Shown: positions 33,816 to 43,317 of the stretch, one piece after another | Position numbering within the stretch: position 1 is the stretch's first letter | How the letters are laid out: the number at the start of each line of letters is the position of its first letter | Source of the DNA: Clostridia bacterium | GTDB taxonomy: Bacteria > Bacillota > Clostridia > Oscillospirales > Acutalibacteraceae | Direction of reading: 5' to 3' | DNA: 64,000 bases | Assembly (NCBI GenBank): GCA_017380575.1 | Contig: JAFODS010000019.1 | Location: 92,948-156,947, forward strand | Program-made: the position numbers and the translations under genes | Notes under the pieces: generated by a model | Database searches by the model: none | What the model saw: the letters and a program-made list of their open reading frames with translations, nothing else | Told to the model about the DNA's origin: nothing

Positions 33816-35837
33816 ATGGCACATTTTATTTTTTCTGCATTCTGTGATGAATCAGGAGAAGCTACAATAGGCGGTCAGATGGCTGCTTGTAAGGCTAACG
33901 GTATAACTCATATGGAACTCAGAGGCTTCGGACCTGAGCTCAGCATAAATAATCTTTCTGTTGAACAGGCAAAAGAGATGAAGGCTGAAATTGATAAGGA
34001 AGGAATGAAAGTTTCTTCAATCGGCTCAGGCTACGGTAAAATCAATATCAAGAATGATTTTGAACCGCATTTCGAAGCTTTTAAAAATACAGTCGAAGTT
34101 GCAAAAGTACTTGAAGCAAAGTATATCCGTATGTTCAGCTTCTATTTTGATGAGGGTGACGATTTTGATGCTTACAGAGATGAAGTTATCCGTCGCGTAA
34201 AGGCTCTTGTTGATTATGCTGATGAAAACGGTCTTATCTGTTGCCACGAAAACGAAAAAGGTATTTACGGTGATACAGCTGAGCGTTGTCTTGATGTGCT
34301 TCAGGCTTGCGAAGGTAAACTCCGAGCAGTGTTTGACCCTGCAAACTTTATTCAGTGCGGTGTAGATACACTTAAGGCTTACGATTTGCTTGAGGATTAC
34401 ATCGAATATTTCCATGTTAAGGATGCTCTTTATAACAGTGCTGAGGTTGTTCCGGCCGGTGAGGGTGAAGGTCACCTTGTTGAAATTCTTAAGAAGTTTG
34501 ATAAGCGTAATCAGGCGGCTGTTCTTTCACTTGAACCGCATCTTAAAGTTTTTGACGGACTTTCAAATCTTGAGGTTACCGACGATGTAGAAAATGCAAT
34601 GAAAGTGCACACATACGCTTCTCATGCTGAATCTTTCAAGGCTGCTGCAGATGCTATGCATAAGGTTGCAGAAGAGGTTCAGACGATCCGCTTCGGTATT
34701 ATCGGTATGGGTAATATGGGTACAGCCCACGCTAAGAATTTCCTTAACGGTGATGTAAGAGAAATGCGTATTACAGCTGTTGCTGATATCGTTCCGGAAA
34801 AGCTTGAATGGTCTGCAAAGAATCTTCCGTGGGCAAAGAGATACACTACTGCAACTGAGCTTATGGAAAGCGGTGAGGTTGATGCAGTTATAATCTGTGT
34901 TCCTCATTATTTCCATCCGCCGCTTGTTATTGAAGCTCTTAAAAACGGACTTCACGTTGTTTCGGAAAAGCCTGCAGGTGTTTATACAAAGCAGGTACGT
35001 GAAATGAACGAATTCGCTGCAAAACAGGACAAAACGTTCGCAATGATGTTCAATCAGCGTACAAACTGTGTTTACAGAAAAATCAAAGAGATAGTTGACA
35101 GCAAGGAGTACGGAGATATCCGCAGAGTTAACTGGATTATTACCGACTGGTACCGTACTCAGGCTTATTATAATTCAGGCGGATGGCGTGCAACCTGGGT
35201 TGGTGAAGGCGGAGGCGTTCTTCTCAATCAGTCACCGCATCAGCTTGACTTGTGGCAGTGGCTTTGCGGTATGCCTTCAAAAATCCGCGCATTCTGCCAC
35301 GAAGGTAAATGGCACGATATTGAGGTTGAGGATGACGTAACAATTTATGCCGAGTATCCCAACGGTGCTACAGGCGTGTTCATCACAACAACAGGTGATT
35401 ATCCTGGATCAAACAGACTCGAAATCACTATGGATAAAGCAAAGCTCGTTTGTGAGAATGGCAGTAAGATTACACTTTATGAGCTTGCTGAATCGCTTCA
35501 GGAAAATATCGCTAACTGCGAAAGCGGTTTCACAAGTATCGATATTGAAGCAATTGATGTTGAAACAGACGGAATTAATGACCAACATACAGGTGTTCTC
35601 AATGCGTTTGCCGATCACATTCTCTTCGGCACTCCGCTTATTGCAAATGGTGATGAGGGTATCAGAGGTCTTATGATTTCGAATGCCGCTCATTATTCAA
35701 GCTGGACAGGTGAAACTGTTGAACTTCCGATTGATGAAGATAAATACTACGAGCTTCTTATGAAGAAGGTTGCTTCTTCAAAAGCAAAGGAAGACGTTGT
35801 TTCAGTAGTCAACGAGGATATGAGCAGTACATATTGA
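33816..35837 (+). CDS. Fusion: sugar isomerase/epimerase TIM barrel + Gfo/Idh/MocA dehydrogenase
   Basis: Two complete enzymes in one 673-residue chain. Residues 1-265 form an AP-endonuclease-2-type sugar-phosphate isomerase/epimerase barrel with metal-ligand candidates CHENEKGIYGD near 148-158, FDPANFIQCG near 176 and FHVKDAL near 203. After a helical linker, residues 290-673 are a Gfo/Idh/MocA NAD(P) oxidoreductase: GIIGMGNMGTAHAKNF near 294-309, SEKPAGVYTKQ near 384-394 (catalytic Lys in EKPA) and GGGVLLNQSPHQLD near 467-480. The ATG at 33816 follows AAAGGGGC; an upstream TTG at 33792 is weaker. It heads the hexuronate operon, so interconversion and oxidation of an acidic or keto sugar is plausible, but the substrate is unknown. 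Both families normally occur as separate proteins. Confidence 0.88.
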   Translation: MAHFIFSAFCDESGEATIGGQMAACKANGITHMELRGFGPELSINNLSVEQAKEMKAEIDKEGMKVSSIGSGYGKINIKNDFEPHFEAFKNTVEVAKVLEAKYIRMFSFYFDEGDDFDAYRDEVIRRVKALVDYADENGLICCHENEKGIYGDTAERCLDVLQACEGKLRAVFDPANFIQCGVDTLKAYDLLEDYIEYFHVKDALYNSAEVVPAGEGEGHLVEILKKFDKRNQAAVLSLEPHLKVFDGLSNLEVTDDVENAMKVHTYASHAESFKAAADAMHKVAEEVQTIRFGIIGMGNMGTAHAKNFLNGDVREMRITAVADIVPEKLEWSAKNLPWAKRYTTATELMESGEVDAVIICVPHYFHPPLVIEALKNGLHVVSEKPAGVYTKQVREMNEFAAKQDKTFAMMFNQRTNCVYRKIKEIVDSKEYGDIRRVNWIITDWYRTQAYYNSGGWRATWVGEGGGVLLNQSPHQLDLWQWLCGMPSKIRAFCHEGKWHDIEVEDDVTIYAEYPNGATGVFITTTGDYPGSNRLEITMDKAKLVCENGSKITLYELAESLQENIANCESGFTSIDIEAIDVETDGINDQHTGVLNAFADHILFGTPLIANGDEGIRGLMISNAAHYSSWTGETVELPIDEDKYYELLMKKVASSKAKEDVVSVVNEDMSSTY

Positions 35838-35855
35838 TTTTACCGGAGGGGTATT

Positions 35856-36869
35856 ATGAGAGTTTCAGTTGTAGGCTGCGGCGGTGTTTCTAAGTCGCAC
35901 CTCAGAGCACTCAGTGAAATGGAATCCGTTACGATTTCATCAGTTGTAGATATCGTCAGGGAGAAGGCAGACTCAGCGGCACTTAAATACGGCTGTAAGG
36001 CATATTACGATTATGAAACGATGCTTACCGAAGATAAGCCTGACTGCGTTCATATCTGTACACCGCATTATCTCCATGTGCCTATGTCAGTTAAGGCTCT
36101 CACTCAGGGGATTCACGTCCTTTGCGAAAAACCGTGTGCTATTTCAGCTGAAGGACTTTCTCAGCTCAAAATGGCCCAGCTTCTCAGTGATGCGAAGTTC
36201 GGTGTATGTTTCCAGAACAGATATAATGAATCTGCGATTCTTGTAAAGTCTCTTGTTGATAAAGGTACCTACGGTAATGTCGAAGCGGTAAGATCTACCG
36301 TTCATTGGTTCCGTGACGAAGCTTATTACAGTGACGACTGGCACGGCACAATAGAAAAAGAGGGTGGCGGTGTTGCAGTAAATCAGGCAATACACACTCA
36401 GGATCTTATGAGATATGTTTCAGGTAAAAAGACCAAATGTGTTACAGGTCATGTTTTTACAGACCATCTGAAGGACATAATTGAAGTAGAGGATACTGTT
36501 CATGCTATTTTTGAATATGAGGACGGCGCACTCGGTCTTTACAATGCGACGACAGCATTTTCGAAAAATCTTCCCGTAATTATTGATGTCGTATGCGAAA
36601 AAGCTACTCTCCGACTTGAAGGGGATAATGCTTATCTTATTACCGACAGCGGTATTGAACAGCTTCATCTTGCAGATAATGAAGGCTTTGTCGGTAAAAA
36701 CTACTGGGGTAAGGGACATAGTTCGCTTATCAGCGATTTTTATGATTGTATTAAGGAAGACAGAAAATTTCCGATTGATGCAATAGAAGGTGGAAAAGCT
36801 GTTGAAGAATTTTTAGCAATTTTTGAATCTTCTGCAAAGGGAGATAAAGTATATTTAAAGAAGGATTGA
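35856..36869 (+). CDS. Gfo/Idh/MocA-family oxidoreductase
   Basis: NAD(P)-dependent sugar or inositol-type dehydrogenase. Rossmann motif VVGCGGVSKSHLRAL near residues 4-18, catalytic Lys in CEKPCAI near 91-97, and the active-site helix EGGGVAVNQAIHTQDLM near 169-185. 337 aa. It starts 18 bp after the fusion gene with a GGAGGGG ribosome site and is 4 bp from uxuA. It is a paralogue of the second half of the fusion protein, so the operon encodes two dehydrogenases of this family. Confidence 0.9.
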   Translation: MRVSVVGCGGVSKSHLRALSEMESVTISSVVDIVREKADSAALKYGCKAYYDYETMLTEDKPDCVHICTPHYLHVPMSVKALTQGIHVLCEKPCAISAEGLSQLKMAQLLSDAKFGVCFQNRYNESAILVKSLVDKGTYGNVEAVRSTVHWFRDEAYYSDDWHGTIEKEGGGVAVNQAIHTQDLMRYVSGKKTKCVTGHVFTDHLKDIIEVEDTVHAIFEYEDGALGLYNATTAFSKNLPVIIDVVCEKATLRLEGDNAYLITDSGIEQLHLADNEGFVGKNYWGKGHSSLISDFYDCIKEDRKFPIDAIEGGKAVEEFLAIFESSAKGDKVYLKKD

Positions 36870-36873
36870 TCTT

Positions 36874-37935
36874 ATGCAAATGACAATGAGATGGTTCGGC
36901 AAGGAGAAGGACACTGTTTCTCTTGAAGAAATAAGACAGGTGCCGGGCGTTGTTGGTGTTGTTCCTGCTCTTCATGCTTTGCCTGCAGGTGAAGCATGGC
37001 CTCTTGATATGATTATGGATATGAAAAAAGAGATTGAGGCAGCAGGTCTTACAATGGAGTGCATTGAAAGCGTTAATGTTCACGAGGACATCAAGCTTGG
37101 TGCACCCACAGCAGATATGTATATTGAAAATTACAAAACAAGTATCCGAAACCTTGCAAAAGCAGGTGTTAAGGTTATTTGTTATAACTTTATGCCTGTG
37201 TTCGACTGGACAAGAACTGATCTTGCAATGGATATGGGTAACGGTGCAACCTGCCTTAGCTATAACGGGGGTCAGGTTGAAGGTAAAAGCCCCGAAGATA
37301 TGTTCAGAGAGATTGATGACAACTCAAACGGCTATGCTATGCCGGGTTGGGAAACTGAGCGTATGGGTGAAATCAAGGAGCTTTTCGAAAAATATAAGAA
37401 TGTTACCGCAGATGATATGTGGAATAACCTCAAGCATTTCCTTGAAGAAATTATCCCGGTTTGCGAGGAATGTGATGTCAGAATGGCTATTCATCCTGAT
37501 GATCCGCCGTGGGATATTTTCGGTCTTCCGCGTATCATAAAAAACATTGAGGATTTAAGAAAGTTTCTCAAGCTTGTGGATTCTCCGTATAACGGACTTA
37601 CTTTCTGCACAGGTTCACTCGGAGCAAGTGCTTCAAACGACCTTCCTGCAATGATCCGTGAAGTAGGTGACAGAATCTATTTTGCACATTTAAGAAACAT
37701 TAAAATCCGCGAGAGCTGGTTTAATGAAACATCACATCTTTCTTCTGACGGCTCTCTTGATATGTACGAGATTGTCAAGGCGTTGCAGGATACAGGTTTT
37801 GACGGATATATAAGACCTGACCACGGAAGAATGATCTGGGGCGAGGTTGCAAGACCGGGTTACGGTCTTTATGACAGAGCACTCGGTGCGGCTTATCTCA
37901 ACGGACTTTGGGAAGCGGCAGAAAAATCAAAATAA
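36874..37935 (+). CDS. uxuA: D-mannonate dehydratase
   Basis: Dehydrates D-mannonate to 2-keto-3-deoxy-D-gluconate in glucuronate catabolism. UxuA family features: MRWFGKEKDTVSLEEIRQ at the N terminus, IESVNVHEDIKLG near 67-79, MAIHPDDPPWDIFGLPRI near 205-222 (metal-binding His), FCTGSLGA near 247 and RPDHGRMIWGE near 312. 353 aa is typical. The downstream SDR, KdgK and Eda complete the route. UxaC, which would make fructuronate from glucuronate, is not in the window. Confidence 0.95.
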   Translation: MQMTMRWFGKEKDTVSLEEIRQVPGVVGVVPALHALPAGEAWPLDMIMDMKKEIEAAGLTMECIESVNVHEDIKLGAPTADMYIENYKTSIRNLAKAGVKVICYNFMPVFDWTRTDLAMDMGNGATCLSYNGGQVEGKSPEDMFREIDDNSNGYAMPGWETERMGEIKELFEKYKNVTADDMWNNLKHFLEEIIPVCEECDVRMAIHPDDPPWDIFGLPRIIKNIEDLRKFLKLVDSPYNGLTFCTGSLGASASNDLPAMIREVGDRIYFAHLRNIKIRESWFNETSHLSSDGSLDMYEIVKALQDTGFDGYIRPDHGRMIWGEVARPGYGLYDRALGAAYLNGLWEAAEKSK

Positions 37936-37950
37936 TACGGAGGAATATAT

Positions 37951-38802
37951 ATGACAGAGCATAAAAGTCTCAAGGGTAAGGTAGCTGTAATCACAGGTGG
38001 CGGCGGTGTGCTTTGCTCAGGTTTTGCAAAGACACTTGCACAGCAGGGTGTAAAGGTTGCGGTACTTGATCTTAATGAAGCAGCAGCACAGAAGGTTGCT
38101 GATGAAATTGTTGCAGACGGCGGTACAGCTATCGCTGTAGGTTGTAATGTGCTTGAGCCCGACAGTATGAAAGCTGCAAGAGATATTATTGCTGAAAAGC
38201 TTGGAACTTGTGATATTCTTCTCAACGGTGCGGGCGGTAATAATCCTAAGGGTACTACAACAAAAGAAACACTCGAAAAAATTGACCTTATTGAAAAAGA
38301 TGAGAATGTTAAAACGTTCTTTGATCTTGATCCCCAGGGTATTTCTTTCGTATTCAACCTTAATTTCCTTGGCACACTTATTCCTACCCAGATTTTTGCA
38401 AGAGATATGGCAATGAAAGAGGACAGCTGTATAGTTATGGTAACTTCTATGAATGCGTTCCGTCCTCTTACCAAAATTCCTGCGTATTCAGCAGCTAAAG
38501 CTGCTGTTGCAAACTTTACACAGTTTATGGCTGTACACTTTGCTGAAATGGGTATTCGTGTAAATGCAATCGCTCCCGGTTTCTTCTCAACTCAGCAGAA
38601 CAAGGCTCTTTTGTGGAATGAAGACGGTACCCCGACAGCAAGAACAGGTAAGATTCTTGCAGCAACTCCGATGGGACGTTTCGGTGAGCCCGAAGAGCTT
38701 GCCGGTGCACTCTTATTCCTTTGCGATAAAGAGTATTCAGGATTCGTAACAGGTACAACAATCGCTGTTGACGGCGGTTTCAATGCATATTCAGGTGTGT
38801 AA
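37951..38802 (+). CDS. SDR-family oxidoreductase, probable D-mannonate oxidoreductase
   Basis: Short-chain dehydrogenase with the nucleotide motif VITGGGGVLCSGFAKTL near residues 13-29 (TGGGGVLCSG instead of the textbook TGxxxGIG), LNGAGG near 92 and catalytic YSAAK near 174-178 with a preceding serine in MVTSMNAF. 283 aa. SDRs of this subgroup (UxuB-like) reduce fructuronate to mannonate in Firmicutes and lie next to uxuA as here, 15 bp downstream. Enzymatic assignment is from context. Confidence 0.85.
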   Translation: MTEHKSLKGKVAVITGGGGVLCSGFAKTLAQQGVKVAVLDLNEAAAQKVADEIVADGGTAIAVGCNVLEPDSMKAARDIIAEKLGTCDILLNGAGGNNPKGTTTKETLEKIDLIEKDENVKTFFDLDPQGISFVFNLNFLGTLIPTQIFARDMAMKEDSCIVMVTSMNAFRPLTKIPAYSAAKAAVANFTQFMAVHFAEMGIRVNAIAPGFFSTQQNKALLWNEDGTPTARTGKILAATPMGRFGEPEELAGALLFLCDKEYSGFVTGTTIAVDGGFNAYSGV

Positions 38803-38838
38803 AATTAAAATATTTTTTAACTGAAAAGAGGTGTCAGA

Positions 38839-39846
38839 ATGTCCGCTAAGGTTAGCATCATAATACCTGTTTATAATCTTGAAGATTACGTCGAAAACTG
38901 TATAAGCAGCTTGTTGAATCAGACATATGATAATATCGAGGTTCTGTGTATTGATGACGGTAGTACGGATAATTCTGCCACAGTTATCAAAAAACTTGCT
39001 GAAGGAGACCAACGGGTAAAGTATATTTACAAAGAAAACGGCGGAGTTTCATCAGCAAGAAACAAGGGTCTTGAAGTAGCAAACGGCGAGTACATTATGT
39101 TCGTTGACGGCGATGACTATATGCATTTTCAGGCTGTTGGTATACTTGTTCGCTGCATTGAAGAGAAAAACTGTGATATGGTTTCGGCTCATCAGACGCA
39201 TACATCATCCCTTGCGGAAGAAATGAAAGAAATTGTGAATTACAATTTCACTGATGCTTCTCACGAAGATCTTTTTAAAGAGGTAAACGGAAATGTTATC
39301 GGTAAGTCATCCTGTGCAAAACTCTTCAAAAAAGATTTTGCATTAAAAGCCCGATTCCCGGTAGGGATTGCTAACGGAGAGGATGCAAATTACATTATTC
39401 GTTTGCTTGCAAATGGAGCTGAAGTCTGTATAGTTGATCTCGTACTTTACTATTATTATTCAAGAGAAAATTCATGTGTAACATCGGAATTTACTCAAAG
39501 CAAGTTTTCAATTACATTATCGTTTGATGATTTGTGTGAATATCTTGAAAATTTTGATTATAAATTCCTTAAAGCGTACTGCTTACAGTATCTTTATCAG
39601 TCAATACTCTACAACCGTACAAGCTCAATAGGCACTTCGGCTCAAAAATATGTACTAACTGAATGTAAACGTATTGGAAATAAATGGCTTAAGGAATTTA
39701 TAAAAAATTCTGATATAAATATCGTTATTAGAATCGCGTTTGTTATGTTTTTTAAATCAAGACATTTATATGAGTTTGTACGTATGATTCAGGATCCCAC
39801 TATGAAAGACTTCTACAAAAACAGAAAAAAGAACAGAAAGGATTGA
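38839..39846 (+). CDS. Family 2 glycosyltransferase inside the hexuronate operon
   Basis: GT-A enzyme: IIIPVYNLEDYVENCISSL near residues 8-26, CIDDGSTDNSA near 37-47, GVSSARNKGL near 68, FVDGDDYM (DxD) near 88-95. 335 aa, no membrane segment, C-terminal helical region ending in a Lys/Arg-rich tail (KNRKKNRKD). A GAGGTGTC ribosome site precedes the ATG. It sits between the SDR and kdgK, same strand, with gaps of 36 and 4 bp. Its base composition is more AT-rich than the flanking enzymes, so it may be an insertion. A surface-glycan role is the usual one for the family. Confidence 0.85.
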   Translation: MSAKVSIIIPVYNLEDYVENCISSLLNQTYDNIEVLCIDDGSTDNSATVIKKLAEGDQRVKYIYKENGGVSSARNKGLEVANGEYIMFVDGDDYMHFQAVGILVRCIEEKNCDMVSAHQTHTSSLAEEMKEIVNYNFTDASHEDLFKEVNGNVIGKSSCAKLFKKDFALKARFPVGIANGEDANYIIRLLANGAEVCIVDLVLYYYYSRENSCVTSEFTQSKFSITLSFDDLCEYLENFDYKFLKAYCLQYLYQSILYNRTSSIGTSAQKYVLTECKRIGNKWLKEFIKNSDINIVIRIAFVMFFKSRHLYEFVRMIQDPTMKDFYKNRKKNRKD

Positions 39847-39850
39847 TATA

Positions 39851-40948
39851 ATGGAGCTTAATTTAAGACCGCAGAATGAATGCGCTTTTGATATGCTGTC
39901 TCTCGGTGAGGTTATGTTAAGACTTGATCCGGGCGACTCAAGAATAAAAACAGCAAGAAGCTTCCGCGTCTGGGAAGGTGGCGGTGAATACAATGTTGCA
40001 CGAGGTCTGAGAAGATGCTTCGGACTTAAAACAGCCGTTGTAACAGCACTTGCAGACAATGAAATCGGCCGACTTGTTGAAGATTTTATGCTTCAGGGCG
40101 GTGTAGATGTCTCTCTTGTTAAATGGGTTAAGTATGACGGTATCGGAAGAACCGTTCGTAACGGACTTAATTTTACAGAAAGAGGTTACGGCATCAGAGG
40201 TGCTGTCGGTGTTTCTGACAGAGGCAATACTGCTGCTTCACAGCTTAAAGCAGGCGATATAGACTGGGATTATATTTTTGGTACTCTCGGTGTAAGATGG
40301 CTTCATACCGGTGGTATTTTTGCTGCTCTTTCGGATACAACTGCTGAAGTTGTTATTGAAGCTGTTAAGGCAGCGAAGAAGTACGGTACAATCGTTTCTT
40401 ATGACCTTAATTATCGTCCGTCTCTCTGGAAGGATATCGGTGGTAAAGAAAAGGCACAGCAGGTTAACAAAGAAATTGCAAAGTATATCGATGTTATGAT
40501 CGGTAACGAAGAAGATTTCACAGCCTGCCTTGGTCTTGAGGTTGAAGGTAATGATGAAAATCTTAAGGAGCTTAATCTTGACGGATATTTCAAGATGATT
40601 GAAAACGCAGTTAAGGTTTATCCTAATTTTAAGGTTATTGCAACAACACTCCGTACAGTTAAAACTGCAACAGTTAACGATTGGAGTGCAATCTGCTGGT
40701 CAGACGGAAAGATCTACAAAGGAATGGATCTTCCGGGGCTTGAAATTTATGACCGTGTTGGCGGTGGCGACAGTTTTGCATCAGGACTTGTATACGGTCT
40801 TATGACAACAGGCGATGCACAGACAGCTGTTAATTACGGTGTTGCTCACGGTGCACTTGCAATGACAACACCCGGCGACACTTCAATGGCAAGTAAAGCT
40901 GAGGTTGAAAGAATTGTCAGCGGTGCAGGCGCACGAGTTCAGAGATAA
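39851..40948 (+). CDS. kdgK: 2-keto-3-deoxygluconate kinase (PfkB family)
   Basis: Phosphorylates KDG to 2-keto-3-deoxy-6-phosphogluconate. PfkB features: N-terminal SLGEVMLRLDPGDSRIK, GGEYNVARGLRR near 42-53 (substrate loop), VSYDLNYRPSLW near 182-193 and the C-terminal DRVGGGDSFASGLVYGL near 301-317 with the catalytic Asp. 365 aa. The start is 4 bp from the glycosyltransferase stop. It is followed 12 bp later by the KDPG aldolase gene, so the kinase substrate can be assigned with some confidence. Confidence 0.9.
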   Translation: MELNLRPQNECAFDMLSLGEVMLRLDPGDSRIKTARSFRVWEGGGEYNVARGLRRCFGLKTAVVTALADNEIGRLVEDFMLQGGVDVSLVKWVKYDGIGRTVRNGLNFTERGYGIRGAVGVSDRGNTAASQLKAGDIDWDYIFGTLGVRWLHTGGIFAALSDTTAEVVIEAVKAAKKYGTIVSYDLNYRPSLWKDIGGKEKAQQVNKEIAKYIDVMIGNEEDFTACLGLEVEGNDENLKELNLDGYFKMIENAVKVYPNFKVIATTLRTVKTATVNDWSAICWSDGKIYKGMDLPGLEIYDRVGGGDSFASGLVYGLMTTGDAQTAVNYGVAHGALAMTTPGDTSMASKAEVERIVSGAGARVQR

Positions 40949-40960
40949 GGAGATTTTAAA

Positions 40961-41611
40961 ATGGATAAAGAGAGAATTTTAACAAGAATACAGGATTGCG
41001 GTATTGTTGCTGTTGTCCGTGCTGAAAGCACAGATAAGGCTGAAAGAATCGTTGATGCCTGTATGGAAGGCGGAGTTGCAGCGATTGAACTTACTTTCAC
41101 TGTTCCTCATGCTGACAGAGTTATTGAAGAGCTTGCTAAGAAGTATGATGAAAATGATATTATTCTTGGTGCAGGCACAGTTATGGATGCTGCAACAGCT
41201 CGTATTGCGATGCTCAGCGGTGCACAGTATATCGTAAGCCCGTATCTTGATATTGAAACACTTAAACTCTGTAACCGTTACAGAGTAGCTATGATGCCCG
41301 GTATTATGACAGTGCGTGAAGGTGTTATGGCTATGGAAAACGGTGCAGATATCCTTAAGGTTTTCCCTGGTGACCTTTTCGGTCCGAAGATTATCAAGGA
41401 TATCAGAGGTCCTATTCCTTATGCTAAAATGATGCCTACAGGCGGTGTTGACGTAAATAACGTCGGTGAATGGATTAAGGCAGGTGCAGTAGCTGTCGGT
41501 GCCGGTTCATCACTTACTGCAGGTGCTAATACAGGCGATTATAAGAAAATAACAGAAACAGCAAAGCAGTTTGTTGCAAATATCAAAGCGGCAAGAGCTG
41601 AGTTGAAATAA
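40961..41611 (+). CDS. eda: 2-keto-3-deoxy-6-phosphogluconate aldolase
   Basis: Cleaves KDPG to pyruvate and glyceraldehyde-3-phosphate, finishing the pathway. Class I aldolase features: VAVVRAEST near residues 12-20, IELTFTVPHAD near 43-53, GAGTVMDAATARIA near 68-81 and the Schiff-base lysine segment ILKVFPGDLFGPKII near 132-146, then MPTGGVD near 161. 216 aa is the family length. Clear AAGGAGAT ribosome site. Confidence 0.95.
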   Translation: MDKERILTRIQDCGIVAVVRAESTDKAERIVDACMEGGVAAIELTFTVPHADRVIEELAKKYDENDIILGAGTVMDAATARIAMLSGAQYIVSPYLDIETLKLCNRYRVAMMPGIMTVREGVMAMENGADILKVFPGDLFGPKIIKDIRGPIPYAKMMPTGGVDVNNVGEWIKAGAVAVGAGSSLTAGANTGDYKKITETAKQFVANIKAARAELK

Positions 41612-41632
41612 TTATTCCGAGGTATAAATACT

Positions 41633-42904
41633 ATGTTTGTTGACATAGCCAAAATTAAAATAAGAGCAGGTGACGGTGGAAACGGTGCTGTAGCTTTCCA
41701 CCGTGAAAAGTTCGTTGCTGCAGGCGGTCCGGACGGCGGTGACGGAGGAAAAGGAGGAAATATCGTTTTTAAAGTTAACGATAATCTCTCAACACTTGCT
41801 GATTTCCGTTATAAGAGAAAGTACAGAGCGCCTAACGGCGAACCCGGTCAGACAGGCAAAAGAAATGGCAAAAGCGGTGCTGACCTTGTGATTGAAGTTC
41901 CGAGAGGTACCGTTATACGTGAAGTGAATAGCGGCAAGGTTATGGCGGATATGTCCGACGACGATGTCTTTATCGCTGCAAAAGGCGGTAAAGGCGGTTG
42001 GGGTAACCACCATTTTGCCACACCGACAAGGCAGGCTCCACGTTTTTCAAAGCCCGGTATACCGGGTGAGGAGTGGGAGGTAAGTCTTGAACTCAAGCTC
42101 CTTGCAGACGTTGGTTTGCTTGGGTTCCCGAATGTCGGCAAATCAACGCTTATTTCAGTTGTCAGCCAGGCAAAGCCAATAATTGCTGACTATCATTTTA
42201 CAACCCTTACACCCGTGCTTGGTGTTGTTTCAATGGGTGAAGGTAATTCTTTCGTTATGGCAGATATTCCGGGTCTTATCGAAGGTGCAAGTGACGGAAT
42301 AGGTCTTGGTCACGAGTTTCTTCGTCACGTTGAGCGTTGCCGCTTGCTTGTTCATATTGTTGATGCAGCAGGTAGTGAGGGAAGAGATCCGATTGAGGAT
42401 TTCAATACGATTAATGCCGAACTTATAAAGTTCAATCCTGATATGGCTGATCTTCCGCAGATTGTTGTCGGTAACAAAATTGACCTTGCAACAGACGAAC
42501 AGCTTGAAGCTCTTGAAAAGTATTTTACTGAAAGAGGATATCAGTATTTTACTATGTGTGCACCGATAGTTGAGGGTACACAGGAGGTAATTAACGCTGT
42601 TGCTGCTAAGCTTGCAACACTTCCACCGATAAAGAAGTTTGAAAAAGAAGAAATTCCTGCAGAATTCTTTGAACAGAACAATAACGGTAAGTTTACAATT
42701 ACTGTTGAAGATGATGTTTACTCGGTAGAAGCAGAGTGGCTTCTTAAAATACTGCAGAGAACAGACCTTGATGATTATGAGTCTTTGCAGTATTTCCAGA
42801 GGGTTTTGCAGTCAAGCGGAATTATTGATGCTCTTGAAGAAAAAGGAATACAGGAAGGCGACACGGTTGTTATTTATGACCTTGAGTTTGATTTCGTGCC
42901 GTAA
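41633..42904 (+). CDS. obgE: Obg GTPase
   Basis: Essential GTPase in late 50S ribosome assembly and stress signalling. The N-terminal Obg fold is glycine-rich (GDGGNGAVAFHREKF onward), the G domain carries GFPNVGKSTLIS near 165-176, DIPGLIEGAS near 213 and NKID near 281-284. A C-terminal OCT domain (FTITVEDDVYSVEAEWL) completes the chain. 423 aa. A GAGGT-type ribosome site precedes the ATG. It may be co-transcribed with eda through a 21-bp gap, though its role is unrelated. Confidence 0.97.
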   Translation: MFVDIAKIKIRAGDGGNGAVAFHREKFVAAGGPDGGDGGKGGNIVFKVNDNLSTLADFRYKRKYRAPNGEPGQTGKRNGKSGADLVIEVPRGTVIREVNSGKVMADMSDDDVFIAAKGGKGGWGNHHFATPTRQAPRFSKPGIPGEEWEVSLELKLLADVGLLGFPNVGKSTLISVVSQAKPIIADYHFTTLTPVLGVVSMGEGNSFVMADIPGLIEGASDGIGLGHEFLRHVERCRLLVHIVDAAGSEGRDPIEDFNTINAELIKFNPDMADLPQIVVGNKIDLATDEQLEALEKYFTERGYQYFTMCAPIVEGTQEVINAVAAKLATLPPIKKFEKEEIPAEFFEQNNNGKFTITVEDDVYSVEAEWLLKILQRTDLDDYESLQYFQRVLQSSGIIDALEEKGIQEGDTVVIYDLEFDFVP

Positions 42905-42911
42905 GTGAAAA

Positions 42912-43304
42912 ATGGAAAGATTACTTAAAGAAAAAGATGTTAAGCCAAACGAGTTAAGTCCGTTGACTCTTGCGTTTATCGGAGATACGGTGTTTGATCT
43001 GCTTGTAAGGGAAGACCTTATCTGTAAGGCAAACAGACCAGCGAATGATCTTCACAACCTTGCTGTGCAGAAGGTTAAGGCATCTGCACAGGCAGGTTTT
43101 ATTGAAAAGATAATACCTCATCTGACAGAAGCAGAGCTTGCTGTTTATAAGCGAGGCAGAAATGCAAAGTCAGGTCATCTTCCGAAAAACGCTTCGCAGA
43201 GTGATTACCATATGGCAACTGGCTTTGAAGCACTTATAGGTTACTTATATCTTTCAGATAGAATTGAAAGAATTAAAGAACTTTTCAACATAATAGAAAA
43301 CTAA
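42912..43304 (+). CDS. mrnC: Mini-ribonuclease III
   Basis: Dimeric RNase III-like enzyme without a dsRNA-binding domain, which matures 23S rRNA ends in Firmicutes. The motif LSPLTLAFIGDTVFDLLVR (residues 15-33) holds the catalytic region; the second conserved block is GHLPKNASQSDYHMATGFEALIGYLYL near 89-115 with acidic active-site residues. 130 aa. It follows obgE by 7 bp. No cysS, its common partner, is adjacent. Confidence 0.92.
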   Translation: MERLLKEKDVKPNELSPLTLAFIGDTVFDLLVREDLICKANRPANDLHNLAVQKVKASAQAGFIEKIIPHLTEAELAVYKRGRNAKSGHLPKNASQSDYHMATGFEALIGYLYLSDRIERIKELFNIIEN

Positions 43305-43317
43305 CGGAGGCTCGGAG

